Of a stretch of DNA of 64,000 nucleotides, positions 1 through 10,831 are shown in pieces. The notes under the pieces are model-generated. The model was given only the letters and a program-made list of their open reading frames with translations. It ran no database searches and was not told where the DNA came from. The DNA is from Lotus japonicus. Its lineage: Eukaryota > Streptophyta > Magnoliopsida > Fabales > Fabaceae. Position 1 is the first letter of the stretch; each line of letters starts with the position of its first letter. The stretch covers positions 53,209,815 through 53,273,814 of the forward strand of contig NC_080045.1 in the NCBI RefSeq assembly GCF_012489685.1, read 5' to 3'. The position numbers and the translations under genes were made by a program.

Positions 1-540
1 GTGGTGGTAGCGATGGTGGTTGTTGTGGTGGTGATGATAGGGTGGTGGTGGTGGTAAGGCTGTAGCGGCTACGGTGGAGGGTGGAGGCAATGGTGGTGGT
101 GGTGGCGAGAGGGTGGTGGTTGTGGTGTCGGTGGTGGCATATTGGTGACGATGATTATGGTGGTGGTGGTGATATGGCGGTGTTGTGGTGGTGGTGGTGG
201 TGGCGGTGGCGGTGGTGGCAGCGATGGTGGTTGTGGTTTGGCGACGATAGGGTGGTGGTGGTAGTGGTAAGGCGGTGACGGTGGAGGGTGGAGGCAATGG
301 TGGTGGTGGTAGCGATAGGGTGGTGGTTGTGGTGTCGGTGGTGGCCAATAGAGTGGTAGCGGCAATTATGGTGGTGGTGGCGATAGGGTTGTGGTGGCGG
401 CGATTATGGTGGTGGTGGCGGTAGGGCGTTGGTGGTTGTGGTGGCGGCGGCAGTGATCGGGTGGTGGCGGCAACACCGTTGGCGGTGGTGGTGCCAATGG
501 TGGTGTAAGTTGGCAGTAATGGAGGGTGGTGGTGATGGTG
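1..540. repeat. GGT/GGC-rich low-complexity array with ~207-bp higher-order repeat
   Basis: The stretch is built almost wholly from GGT, GGC and GAT triplets. A longer unit is visible: the string GTGGAGGGTGGAGGCAATGG occurs near 74 and again near 281, and the blocks around them also match, so the period is about 207 bp. Open frames exist on both strands (Gly/Val/Trp-rich on plus, Pro/His-rich on minus) only because the triplets lack stops. I see no start context, splice signals or domain, so I do not call a gene. It begins before the window. Confidence 0.8.
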
Positions 541-1010
541 ACTTATACGTCACAACTTTATCATGCCTTATCCATCACTCACATGATTGATTAAATAGTC
601 ATTTTAACGTATAAGGGGACTTTGACGGATAAGCAATACAATGTCATGACCAAACAATGGATAAACTCATAATGTATTGTATAAGCTTATACTATTATGC
701 CTAATACGACGTGTCAAACGAGCCCTTAGTTAAAAGTATCTAAAAGTCATTAAAAAAAGCTTTATAATCTATTTGAAAAAAATATAATAATATAAAGTTA
801 TTTATTATTTCTATTATGTTTACATTGAATATTCATAATACTATCTTAAATTTATGTATTTATTAACTTATTTATATCTTTAAATATAATGATGTAATTA
901 TATACACTTGTTTTTTTACATTGGAAATATATATACGCTTTTTTTTTACTCAGAAATATATATACGCTTGTTTAAATTGAATTAATGACATTTATTTTGA
1001 CTTATGAGAT
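541..1010. other. AT-rich non-coding DNA with a possible element end near 727
   Basis: No gene is visible. The segment 541-727 ends in a string whose reverse complement begins GGGCTCGTTTGACA, a style of terminus seen in plant non-autonomous DNA elements. The other end would lie before the window or within the GGT array, so this cannot be confirmed. Confidence 0.35.
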
Positions 1011-1014
1011 AATG

Positions 1015-1945
1015 ATTTTAACATATTTTTAACTAGTTAGTCTATAAGTTTGATCATTTTGATCATTGACAATTGATAAATAACTTTCTCAGTCTATTGC
1101 AATCTCTTATTATAACCCTCTCTAACTTTTGTGATTGATTGAAAATAGTCCATATGAAATCATAAAACATTTTTGAATGTTTTTTTATCCGGTCATCATC
1201 AGCCAATGTGGCAAATCTAGTCACATATAAGTAACTATGTATTATTTTTGACATTAGATTTATTCATTTCAAAATTCTTTTTTATCAAACTTAGTCCTTT
1301 AATTATCTCTTTTATTAAATTTAGTTTTTTTTTTCCTTTTCAACTACTTTCTCTTCCTCCCCTCACTCATTCTCCCACCATTTTTCAGTGAACCACCACA
1401 CTCAAACTTTCTCTCTTGTCCCCCAAACCTCTCCTCCTTCATCTTCCTTCCAGCCTCTTTCTTTCCAGCTCTATTTTCTTTTCTTAAAAAATTTATGCAA
1501 CTTGGTGATTAGAATATTTCCTTTAAGACTATCATGATTTGAGTGTGGTGGCTTGTTGGAAAGAATTGTGGGAGAAAGTGTGATGAGTGGGAAGAGGAAT
1601 AGGAAGAAGTTGTTACGGGAAAATGACTAATTTGATAAAAAAAAAAACTGAGGACTAAATTTGATAAAAGATAATTTTTAAAGGAGTAAATTTGATAAAA
1701 GAGAATTTTAAAATTATTTAAACTGACGTAAAAATTACATGTAGATAATAGACACCTATATGTGACTATGTTTTCCACGTGTGTTGTTGATTGGGTAAAA
1801 AATATTTTAAAAATGCTTTATAACATCATAAGAACTACTTTCAATCAAGCAAAATTTCAGTGACTAAAAACTATGAAAAATTTATAGGGACTATTTTAGA
1901 TTATGGTGTATAAGTCAAGGACTTAAAACATATTTAATCCTATAA
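1015..1945. mobile_element. Degenerate DNA element with long (~250 bp) imperfect terminal inverted repeats
   Basis: The sequence from about 1015 to 1270 is matched, as reverse complement and with many changes, by about 1690 to 1945. Shared strings include TTGATTGAAA followed by AGT, and AGTCACATATA; the inner arms both contain TTTATCAAA and TTTAGTCCT. The interior (1340-1620) is pyrimidine-rich without a coding frame. Long TIRs with an unrelated interior suggest an old Mutator-type non-autonomous element. Ends and target duplication are not resolvable by eye. Confidence 0.45.
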
Positions 1946-2157
1946 TTTATAAAGCCTTGATTAGGTAGATTATTTTCACCCTCGTAACAATGTACCAGGA
2001 TTAGGGTTTAGATTGTAGCCAATGCAATAAGCTGATAAGAGCCATTAACTAAAATCAATTTAAATTTAATCACAATGAATTGTAATTTGAAAATTATTTC
2101 AAATCTTAACCGTCCAAACTCCATTAAATGGCTAATAGTTGTTATGAATTTTTTTAT

Positions 2158-2263
2158 AGGTAAATGTTAGTTGTTAATTGTTGGTAAATTAATTCTTTGC
2201 CAGGATTTAAACCTTGACCCTTCACCCTGTAAAACCCTTTATTTCCCTTAACTCACCAAGTGA
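2158..2263 (-). mobile_element. tRNA-derived SINE-like element, copy 1
   Basis: Read on the minus strand it has a tRNA-like head with a B-box-like GGTTTAAATCC and a tail ending in CCTATAAAAAAA. It matches the element at 19613-19718 along its length; both are 106 bp. GTTATGA occurs on both sides (2151-2157 and 2264-2270), consistent with a short target duplication. The inserted length, internal promoter-like box and A-rich 3' end support a SINE; the family is not recognised. Confidence 0.55.
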
Positions 2264-2664
2264 GTTATGAGAAGAAAAATCCATATTAAATAATGTACTT
2301 GTTAATGTTAATTTTGTAAAATATATATTTTGTTTTGTTAGTTTATCCTTGGAATTACATATTTATCTCTCTTTATTTATTGTTTTCATATATAGATATT
2401 ATACGGAAATATCAAAAAAGGTTTTCCTGATGAAGAAAAAAAAGTTTTCCTCAAAATGGACATTTATTTTGAAATGGAGGAAGCAAGATTTTAAATAATG
2501 AAATGTTTGTTGTAATTTAAAATGATCTCATCTCATATGAAATTATGTTGGAAGAGTGCACATCATCCCCTCTACCATTAAATCAATTTTGTTCTCACTC
2601 TTTTAATAATTTTAGGGGGATTGCATTTGTTAAGTCATCAAAGATCATTCATAGTTATATTAGG

Positions 2665-3926
2665 GGTGACCACTAGGGTGGACCATTTTATTTTTGGTTC
2701 ACTGGTGCACCATGGGTATATTTGACTTTGCACCAAGGGTAATTGAGACTTTACCCCTTTTTCTCCTTCTTCCTCCAACTTTCCTGTCCTTACTTTCACC
2801 GTCCTTCTTCATCGGAACTTCCTTATTGCTTTCAATTTGCGCTGATCATCTCCACTGCAACATCAGTTGCTTCTTAAACCCATTGATGAAGTCATCAGCT
2901 TTTTTGTACACCTCTTAATTTTCTGCCATCCCTTTCTCTGTCAATATCAAAATCATCACCTTCTTCTCTTAAAAAATCAAAATCAAAAGTGCCCACAAAT
3001 CAAAAATCAAAAGCTTGCATAGATCCATCTTCTCTTATGCTTCTTTTTCTTCTTCAATCTTCTTCTCTTTGTTAGCACAGATCAATGCCTGCCATGTCTC
3101 TATTTTTTCTGGGTTTCAGTAAAAAGGATTCAATCTAGCTTCACTCTTATTTTTGTTTCTGAGTTTTATGTGTTTCAACTTTCTTGGTAATGCATTATCT
3201 CTATTTTTTGTGGGTTTCAATTAGAAAAGATTCAATCTTTCTTCTCTTTTTTGTTGTTTATGGGTGGGTTTTTGAGTTTCGTTTTGTCTTTGTTTTTCAA
3301 CTTAAAAGATTCAATTTTTCTTCTTTGGTTTCTATTTCTGGGTTTTATAATAGGAAGTGTTGCAAAGAGGGTATGGAGGTGAAGGTGGGAAGGCAGAGAG
3401 TGCTGGAAAAAAAGGAAACCTGCAAAATTTACATTGTAATTTAAGCCACCAGCATTTCTGAAAAAATCCACACAAAAAAACAAAGATGATTGCAGAACCA
3501 CCCACAAGTTGAAAGGCAATCCAACTAGATCAAGCTCTGATTCATCCCGAAGCCTTCTCCTCTAAGCACCAATAATTGGGGCATAGATATTAACAAAGAT
3601 GCACATACCTTAATTGACTGAACACTGGCCTGAAGAGGAATGCATCCCCACCCCCACCCCCTTTTGTTCCTAACGCTGCTTAGCATAGTTTCTTCCACGA
3701 ACAATATTTTTCGGATCAGGATGTGGTAAGAAACGCCGCACATGAGCTGGGAGAAGAGCCTGTAAGAGGAGGAGCTGTAGGTTGTCAAATTATCTTTTTA
3801 CCCTTTTATTATTCAACTAATCCTAACCATTCAATTATAGAATATTCTAATATTCTCAGATCTAACGGTGATTAATCGTGGTCCACCGGTGGACCAAAAA
3901 AAAAGAGGTCCACCCTAGTGGGCACC
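2665..3926. mobile_element. ~1.26 kb non-autonomous TIR DNA transposon (Mutator-like?)
   Basis: The left end reads GGTGACCACTAGGGTGGACC and the right end, reverse-complemented, GGTGCCCACTAGGGTGGACC (19 of 20 identical). Similarity continues into a second block, TGGT(C/T)CAC(C/T)GGTG. Flanks are TATATTAGG (2656-2664) and TATATTGAT (3927-3934 region), a degenerate 9-bp duplication; GATATTAGG at 3933 is an alternative. The interior has no transposase. It holds imperfect direct repeats containing CTCTATTTTTT and GATTCAAT near 3098, 3199 and 3286. Small open frames inside look like chance. Confidence 0.65.
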
Positions 3927-5270
3927 TATATTGATATTAGGATAGGAATGTTATTTCTGGGTAGCATTAAAAAATGAGTTTTTTAATAATGTGAAAAATA
4001 TAGTAATTAGCAAACATAGGTCTAGAAATTAAGAGGTATGAGTTAGTTTTTGTCATATGGGATTGTGATGTGTTTTGATGATGAAGAATTCGCAACATAT
4101 TATGTGAATATATGATATTCGCAAGCAAAAACACGAATTGGAATTAGCATGAAAAGTTGTGAATTGTTCTTGCATTATGAAGTGCCAACGTCCACGGAGA
4201 TAGCGACATGTGAAGTTTGTTACAAATTCTGCCAATTGTAAAACCTTATATATATTTGGTCAATTAATATATACAATAAAACTTGTGCAGCCTAGTAGTA
4301 TGTATAAAATCAATTAGCTTAAAAATCTAAGTTTTTACTCTTTTTTATTCTTGAAGGAGGAGTTGAATGTTAGACCTCTAAGTTTATTGATTATGTACAT
4401 ATCACTAGGAAAGCCCATAATTTGTTGTATTTATGGTTCGGTAAAAAATGTATAACTTTTTACATTTCGTAGGTTTAATTTGTAGCAATTTTCAATAAGG
4501 AAATTAACTGGCAAAATAGAACAATAAACTTGAAAAGATGAAATTAACACAACCATTTATATCTATACATAAAAATACAATACTATGAATTTGAAACAAA
4601 TACACTCAATATAAAAGGAGTTTTCGATGGCTTTAGAGGTTGCGGTGTTCTGATCTGGGCCCAAAGAGGAGCTTCAATGGCTTCATAGGTGGTGATACTT
4701 CGATGTGTACTATAATCCATTGAAGAGAGTGTTGGTGCTCCAATTTGTGCTCCAATACGTTGAAGAGAGGGTTGTCAATCTGATATGTGCTTTGACCTAT
4801 TGAAAAGAGGTTGGCTTTAATGGGTATTGATGGTGTTGTTGTGTTGGTGATGGAAAAAGAGAAATGTTGTGAAATGGATGAGAGGGGTAGAGCATGTCGT
4901 GAAAGAGGTGAGGCAAGAGGAGGTGCTCTCAATTAAGAGAGAAAGGGGCGAGAGTGAGAAGATAAAGGGAGTGTGAATGATAGCAGAAAAGACATTTGTA
5001 TTTGGGAAGAGAAACAAATGCATTGATTTTTTGGCACTCCAAAAAAATGTAATCAATTTCAGAATGTGAGCGAAACAATGGAATTCAGTTTTGAAACTAA
5101 ATATTACCATTTGATATTACTGTTTGACACAAAATATTACTATTTAACACACGAGTTAAATGGTTCAAACCCATATCATTTGTACACACTAGTTCATACT
5201 CCCATTATTTCATTTTCCTCTTATTATTCAACCACATGACGCAACAATGACACAAAAAGTGCATTCATGT
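3927..5270. other. Intergenic DNA, no gene seen
   Basis: AT-rich sequence. Between 4630 and 4830 a loose repetition of 'TTGAAGAGAG' and 'GTGCTCCAAT' strings occurs. The minus-strand frames across 4633-5110 have no recognisable domain and no splice-supported continuation. I find nothing else to annotate. Confidence 0.6.
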
Positions 5271-5299
5271 GCAAATAAACAACTGCAACACAGGAAAAG

Positions 5300-6050
5300 A
5301 AGATCTAGGATGAGACATGATATGGAGTAACACAACATTCGGGTGAAGCACAACAACCCAAGGAACCCGAATCTTTTAAGAAATACCTTGCAGGATACAA
5401 AAAATCTACATCATGTAAATAGGAATAACATTCAACACAAATTTAGCCAATGTCACTATACCTGAACAACTTTATTTTCCAAGAAGCCAATTTCATAGAG
5501 AGTGTTCACAATAAAATTAAAATGCTCCAAAACCAAGGCACTTTCTCAAAATGAGGAGTGAAAAATATCGACGTTACACCTGAAACCTATCATTTTATCC
5601 TGAGACACACTAACCGCAACAAGAGCTATTGACTTAGCAAGATTCATCTTAAGCCTAAATGCCATGTAGAAATTATTTAGCACCCCTTGAATTAATCTCA
5701 CCTAAGACACCTTAGCATTAGCAAACAAGAGTACATAATCAACCGAAAAGATGTGTGAAATAGAAGACTCATTCCGAGATATATCTTATTTTGAATTCAA
5801 TGATTTTGGTCAACTTGATTATGGGTAGTAAAAACCAGACACTCCACATAAAGGATAAACAAGTAAGGAAATGAAGGACCCTGCGCCACCCTTAAGTAAG
5901 AGAGCACATGAGCAACTTCATCCCAATCCATAATAACGAATGAAAAGAATAAAACACACATAACATAATTAAGGAAATAATGTGATGAAGAAGTGCAAAA
6001 AAAAAGTGGTGAGTTTCTTTCATATAAGCCCAATTAACCAAATCATACCT
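5300..6050 (-). pseudogene. Decayed LINE reverse transcriptase fragment
   Basis: Read on the minus strand in pieces, the sequence gives motifs of plant LINE reverse transcriptase in the right order. First comes a PYLFILYVE segment (family form SPYLFILCME), then ISHIFSVDYVLLFANA, a decayed form of the F-A-D-D catalytic motif in which the second Asp is Tyr. A KMNLAKS segment and a SVSQDK segment follow. Stops and frame changes interrupt it. This is a dead remnant; neither the 5' part nor a poly(A) end is recognisable. Confidence 0.75.
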
Positions 6051-6420
6051 CTATTCCAAGTCCAAGTTGAAAATTATATTTTGATTTTTCGTTTTTTTTT
6101 TCTGGTTCATATTATACAACAACCTTCTGCAAAATAATAACATTATCAATCATACCTCAATCATGGATGAAACTATTACAATGAGTCCCAATGAGATCCC
6201 ATAAAAAATGGACACAGCATGCCCACCATGATTTTTTTTAAAGACCATCATGACCTTAGTAAATTAAAAAAAAAATCGAACAAAAAAAATTAAAATTAAC
6301 AAATACTATAAAGTTGATTGTTTAAATTTTGTATCCCAATTCCCTAGTTACATTTTAATTAATTGAATGAAAGCATTTAAAAAAATTATTTTCCTACATC
6401 GAATATCATGGGTTAGAAAC

Positions 6421-6510
6421 TGGGCCTTAGCTGGTCAGTGAAGTGTCTGGCCCATCATTTGAGCCCAAATAGGTACTATGAAAGCAAAGCAGCCACTCCA
6501 AAACCCTAGT
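6421..6510 (+). promoter_or_regulatory. eL18 promoter: site II motifs and telo-box
   Basis: TGGGCC at 6421, GGCCCA at 6449-6454 and AGCCCA at 6462-6467 are site II elements (TGGGCY, either strand). AAACCCTAG at 6501-6509 is a telo-box-like motif. This pairing is the known hallmark of plant ribosomal-protein promoters, and it lies 70-160 bp upstream of the eL18 start codon. Confidence 0.75.
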
Positions 6511-6540
6511 TGGTGTTCATCATCCTCAACTGCAGGTGCG

Positions 6541-6587
6541 GCTCTCTCTCTCTCAGCGTCGGAGACAACAAGCAGCAGCCATGGTTC

Positions 6588-6630
<43 letters not shown>

Positions 6631-6656
6631 TCTCTCTCTGTATCTCTCTCTGTCAT
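6541..6656 (+). repeat. CT/TC microsatellite spanning eL18 leader and intron 1
   Basis: Runs of CT flank the start codon. A short run (6542-6554) lies in the leader and a longer one (about 6591-6654) begins directly after the first donor site. Pyrimidine tracts are usual in leaders of translational-machinery genes; the long run inside the intron is a length-variable microsatellite. Confidence 0.85.
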
Positions 6657-8728
6657 CGTCGTGTTTCAGATTTAGGGTTTTCTCGTTTCTGACGATTTTT
6701 CATTTGAATTGGATTTGCAGGGGATTGATCTGAAGGCAGGAGGTAAGAGCAAGAAGAAGAACAGAACAGCACCCAAGTCCAATGATATCTACCTCAAGCT
6801 TCTAGTCAAGGTAAAACCTTATCTCTGATGTTAGTTTATCTAACATAGCTTGATATAGTTCAAATGATTTATTCATTTTTATTGTTTTTTTGTCTATGAT
6901 GATGAATGTGATCCCAGCTCTATGAGATCTTCACTATGTGTGAAGGTCAGGGACTAAGATTTGTTCCACATTTATCTGAGCCACCCCTGAAAATATATGT
7001 TTCATGCTTTCAATTTAGAATATTGAGGGAACTGGGTTTTTATTGAATTATCATTTCTCATTTTGATGTTAGAAATTTACTCATGTTTTTGGAGATTCCT
7101 GATATCTGTTTCTGAATCATTTTGTTTTCAGTGTTGTATTATTTGGATGTGTATCTATGCAGTTTTTTCTTTCTTGGATTATGCTGATTAGTTGTTACAT
7201 AGCATGCTATAATTCAGATGCAATTTTTTTTGTGTTGATGATGATAAATGTGATCCCAGCTCATTATGAGACCTTCGCGATTGCTAAGTCAAGGACTAGT
7301 GTTTTTCCACATTTGTCTGAGCCAACCTTGATAAACACCCTCCCCTCACTATGTCACCCACATTTTATACTCAGTTTGATTGAACCCTTGGTCTAATTTG
7401 TTGGTGGAACTGCAAGTCGTTCATTGTCGTAACTTAATTTTATCTCCAACCCCAACTACTGCTTAGCTCTATGCAGTGTTGTTGGTTTTGTGCTTGTAAA
7501 AGGTTGATAGGTTAATCCATTTCCATGTTAATTGTGATCAAAGATAATTCATACTTTCAGTTTATTATACTGAGGGAACATCATCTTTTTTAATAATTAC
7601 TGTGTCTTGTTAAAAGTAGTAGTTTATTCATGTGTTTTTGGAAATACCTTCTTGTAGTTTCAGAAGCATTTTATTCTCACATCTTTTTACCCATTTCTCT
7701 ACATGTGTAATTATTTCGATGTATGCCTGCACAATTTTTTTCTTTTTATATTGGATTGTTCTGATAAGTTATTTCATGATCAGCTTTATCGCTTCCTTGT
7801 TCGGAGAACTGGAAGCAAGTTTAATGCTGTGATACTCAAGCGCTTGTTCATGAGCAAGGTTAACAAGCCTCCACTCTCATTGTCAAGGCTGGTCAAGTTT
7901 ATGAAGGGGAAGGTTAGTCTTTTGATGTATGTTTATTTTGCTGTAATTTTCTTTGGTTCATCAGTTTCTCTAATTTCATTTTGAAATTTGTCCAAACAGG
8001 ATGGTAAGATCGCTGTGGTGGTGGGGACTGTAACTGATGATATTCGTGTTTATGAGGTTCCAACCTTGAAGGTTACCGCTCTTAGGTTTACTGAGACAGC
8101 ACGGGCAAGAATAGAAAAGGCCGGTGGTGAATGCTTGACATTTGATCAGTTGGCTCTTGCAGCTCCTCTGGGACAGGGCACGGTATGGACTTTTGTCCTC
8201 TTCTGAATGACTAACTCTCATGAATAGCTGCTTTTTTGTCAATTGGTGGAATTATTTCTCTTCATCAGTATCGAACATGCTTTTTTTGAATTTTGTATAT
8301 TATGGAATTTGTTGTTTCTTTTTGTCTCTAACAGAGAAACTTCCACCATGCTATTGCTGTTGTTTACGCGATTTGTGGAATATTTGCTTCATATTAGTTG
8401 TTTTTGACCCATGTTATACTTCTGAATTCTTTATGGAAATTGATTTATCCTGTTTCGTTGGTTGTTTGTACAAGAATTCTGCTATATTGTTTGATAGAAT
8501 GAGCTTAGGATGTTTTGAGGTTATAGGTTTTTTGCATTTAGATCTTATTTATAAAATTCTTGGATGCAGGTCCTTCTTAGAGGCCCTAAGAATGCTCGTG
8601 AGGCTGTGAGGCACTTTGGTCGTGCTCCTGGTGTGCCACACAGCCACACCAAGCCTTATGTGCGATCAAAGGGAAGGAAGTTTGAGATGGCTAGAGGAAA
8701 GAGGAACAGTCGAGGATTCAAAGTTTGA
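6581..8728 (+). CDS. RPL18: 60S ribosomal protein L18 (eL18)
   Basis: This gene encodes a structural protein of the cytosolic large ribosomal subunit. Exons are 6581-6583 (ATG only), 6721-6810, 7784-7912, 8000-8182 and 8570-8728, joined by GT-AG introns. The product is 187 residues, the usual plant eL18 length. It starts [14 protein letters not shown], continues with [20 protein letters not shown], has the [12 protein letters not shown] segment and ends with the basic tail [11 protein letters not shown]. All joins keep frame and the conserved sequence continues across each. The start is fixed by the family N-terminus, which requires the single-codon first exon. The 3' flank is duplicated at 12642-13572. 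The gene looks fully functional. Confidence 0.97.
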
Positions 8729-9385
8729 TGCAGTAGTATTTCTTTTCTGGTGTTTACTTCTGAAATCCAGTGAAGGCACTTTTCATGTTATTTCTTATAA
8801 GGATTTTTAAGTATGAAGATTTTTGCTCTTCGTTCCCTTATTCGATGTTCAAGTGTTATGTGGAGCTTACTCTTAACTCAATTTTGATGCTAGAGAATGG
8901 ATAATCGTTAATCATGTGATGCATGCTTGTTTGAAATTGAAGTATTACGTTTTCTGTTTTATCATTGAAAGAACTAACTATATTCAAAAGCAATGAAAGA
9001 TACAAGTTCGGTAGCAAGATTTAGATGCTTATTAAAGTTAATTTATCACCTGTTAACTACAGTGATTACAACATACATTCGACTTTTAGGGTTTGAAGTT
9101 TAGTAATCATTATACATTTGTTTCATTAGGAACATACTTAAAGAGTTACCCCAAACTATTTGGTGTTATCTTGTGAATATTAGGCATTACTGATGTTTAT
9201 TATATTTGGGTTTCTTTGAAGAAAAAGATTAAGGTTTGTTTTGTCAAGTAGAAATCAGTTTTTGAATTTTTGTGTTGCCTTCCATCTTCATCTGCGGTAG
9301 TATGTTGCTGCATCTAATTTTATTTGTTTCGTATTCCCATCACATATTTATATAATTATATTTATATGGACCTTTTGTGTTAGAG
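8717..9385 (+). repeat. eL18 3' flank, copy A of a segmental duplication
   Basis: From the last codons of eL18 (TTCAAAGTTTGA) onward this sequence is repeated at 12642-13572. The clearest match is the block around 8868-9020, containing GCTAGAGAATGGATAATCG and TTCGGTAGCAAGATT. Copy A carries the uninterrupted form of the site where a LINE landed in copy B: TATATGGACCTTT near 9365. No gene lies here beyond the eL18 3' UTR. Confidence 0.85.
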
Positions 9386-10831
9386 AACCTAGAACGTATC
9401 TTTAATTGATGCAAGACCAAGTTTGCAGATTGAGACCACATGGTTTTCAACGTCATCTATTTTAAATTTACTAGGGAATTATTATATTAGTTTGTATGAA
9501 TGCATACCTCTTGTAAAGTTCAGTTGTCATCAATAATATGGTTTCAATGTGATGCACATTGTAGGCAAAATTTATATAATTAAGATACAATGTGAACAAC
9601 CACAATTCCGCCAAGCCCCACATTTTTTATATTGAGATTGAGTGAATCAAGAATAAAACTATGTTATCCCATGCTACGAGAATTTTTTCTAAAATAGTTA
9701 AGTTTTGTAACTTTTAAAATTTTTTTTTGTATATATGAAATGAAATGGATCAGATTTACTATATCTATATTTTAAAGTATACTTTTCTAAATTAATATTT
9801 TTTTGAAATTTATTATAAATATCAAATTTATTAGATTTAATTAGAAAATATATTGAAATGCCTTTCTTAAATAATAATTTCTATAAATTTGTATGTAGTA
9901 TATTTTAAAAGAAGCAACATAAGGATTATAAACCTGATGTCATGACAAATGTGGTATTAATAATCATAGAAAAAAAAAATAAGAAAAAAATATCAAAAGA
10001 GAAAAAAAAGATAATGACTAAAACATCAAATTAAAGAGAAATGGAGGGTTAGAAATGTTTGGGGTTTTGGGTAGTTGGAAGGGAGAAAAGAATTTGATGG
10101 GGTTTGAGGTTTTTGAATGATGATGAGAGAGGAAGAAGGGAAGAGGAGTTGAGTTTGAGTGACTTCCAATATTTCAGATTCGGTTTTGGTCCCTTTGTTG
10201 TTGAAAATCGAAAAAAATCCATGTTAATAAAAAAGACCACGCAAGCTGTCCAAATCATCACTGAAATTGGCAAAGGGATGAAAACATTCCATTTCCATTA
10301 GTTAGCGATTTATTTCTAAGAAAAATCTGTTTTTTTTTGCTGCATTGGAAAAACTAAGAAAAATCTGTTTAGGAACATATCAATAATTTGCTTAAATATA
10401 GAAGCTAAAAAACATATTTAACCCTTGTTTTATCCTATTGTATCTTCTTATCATGCATCTCAAACAATCCTAAAGATCATTAAGATTTGAAACCAAAACA
10501 CGTAAATGAGATAATAGAAATCAAGAATACATAATTATTATCTTAGTGTTGGCGTGTTGCCAATAAAAGGGATCTCATACATTGAGGAATCATAACTTCA
10601 CATACACTGACAGTACCTCTGAAGATAGTAGCCTCATTAGACCGTACATCTTTCTTGGTATATCCAGATAGTAGATAGGAGCATAAAGGAACCTTATTAT
10701 TAAGGAAAAACAAGTGAAATTGAAGCTCAGAACAAATGAGCAGGTTTAACACCAGTAAGACACTGTTTTATTCAACAAGACTAGAGAGAGAAAGAGAGAG
10801 AGAGCAGGCTGTGGAATCAAGATGGCTGAAA
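9386..10831. other. Intergenic DNA and 3' flank of epoxide hydrolase 1
   Basis: AT-rich sequence without a gene. From about 10430 it resembles the 3' flanks of the other two hydrolase copies (17500-17640 and 21100-21420), sharing strings such as CATTAAGATTTGAAA, so the tandem unit extends about 400 bp beyond the stop codon. A short GA run lies at 10783-10806. Confidence 0.7.

Noticed and set aside
69..365. Pro/His-rich frame on the minus strand across the GGT array
   Set aside because: The triplet repeat lacks stops in several frames on both strands; there is no start context, domain or splice evidence.
4633..5110. Minus-strand frames of about 100 codons
   Set aside because: No domain, repetitive composition, no supported splice joins.
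6435..6733. Ser/Leu-rich and Arg/Glu-rich frames over the CT run
   Set aside because: Products of the CT/GA microsatellite; the real gene here is eL18 with an ATG-only first exon.
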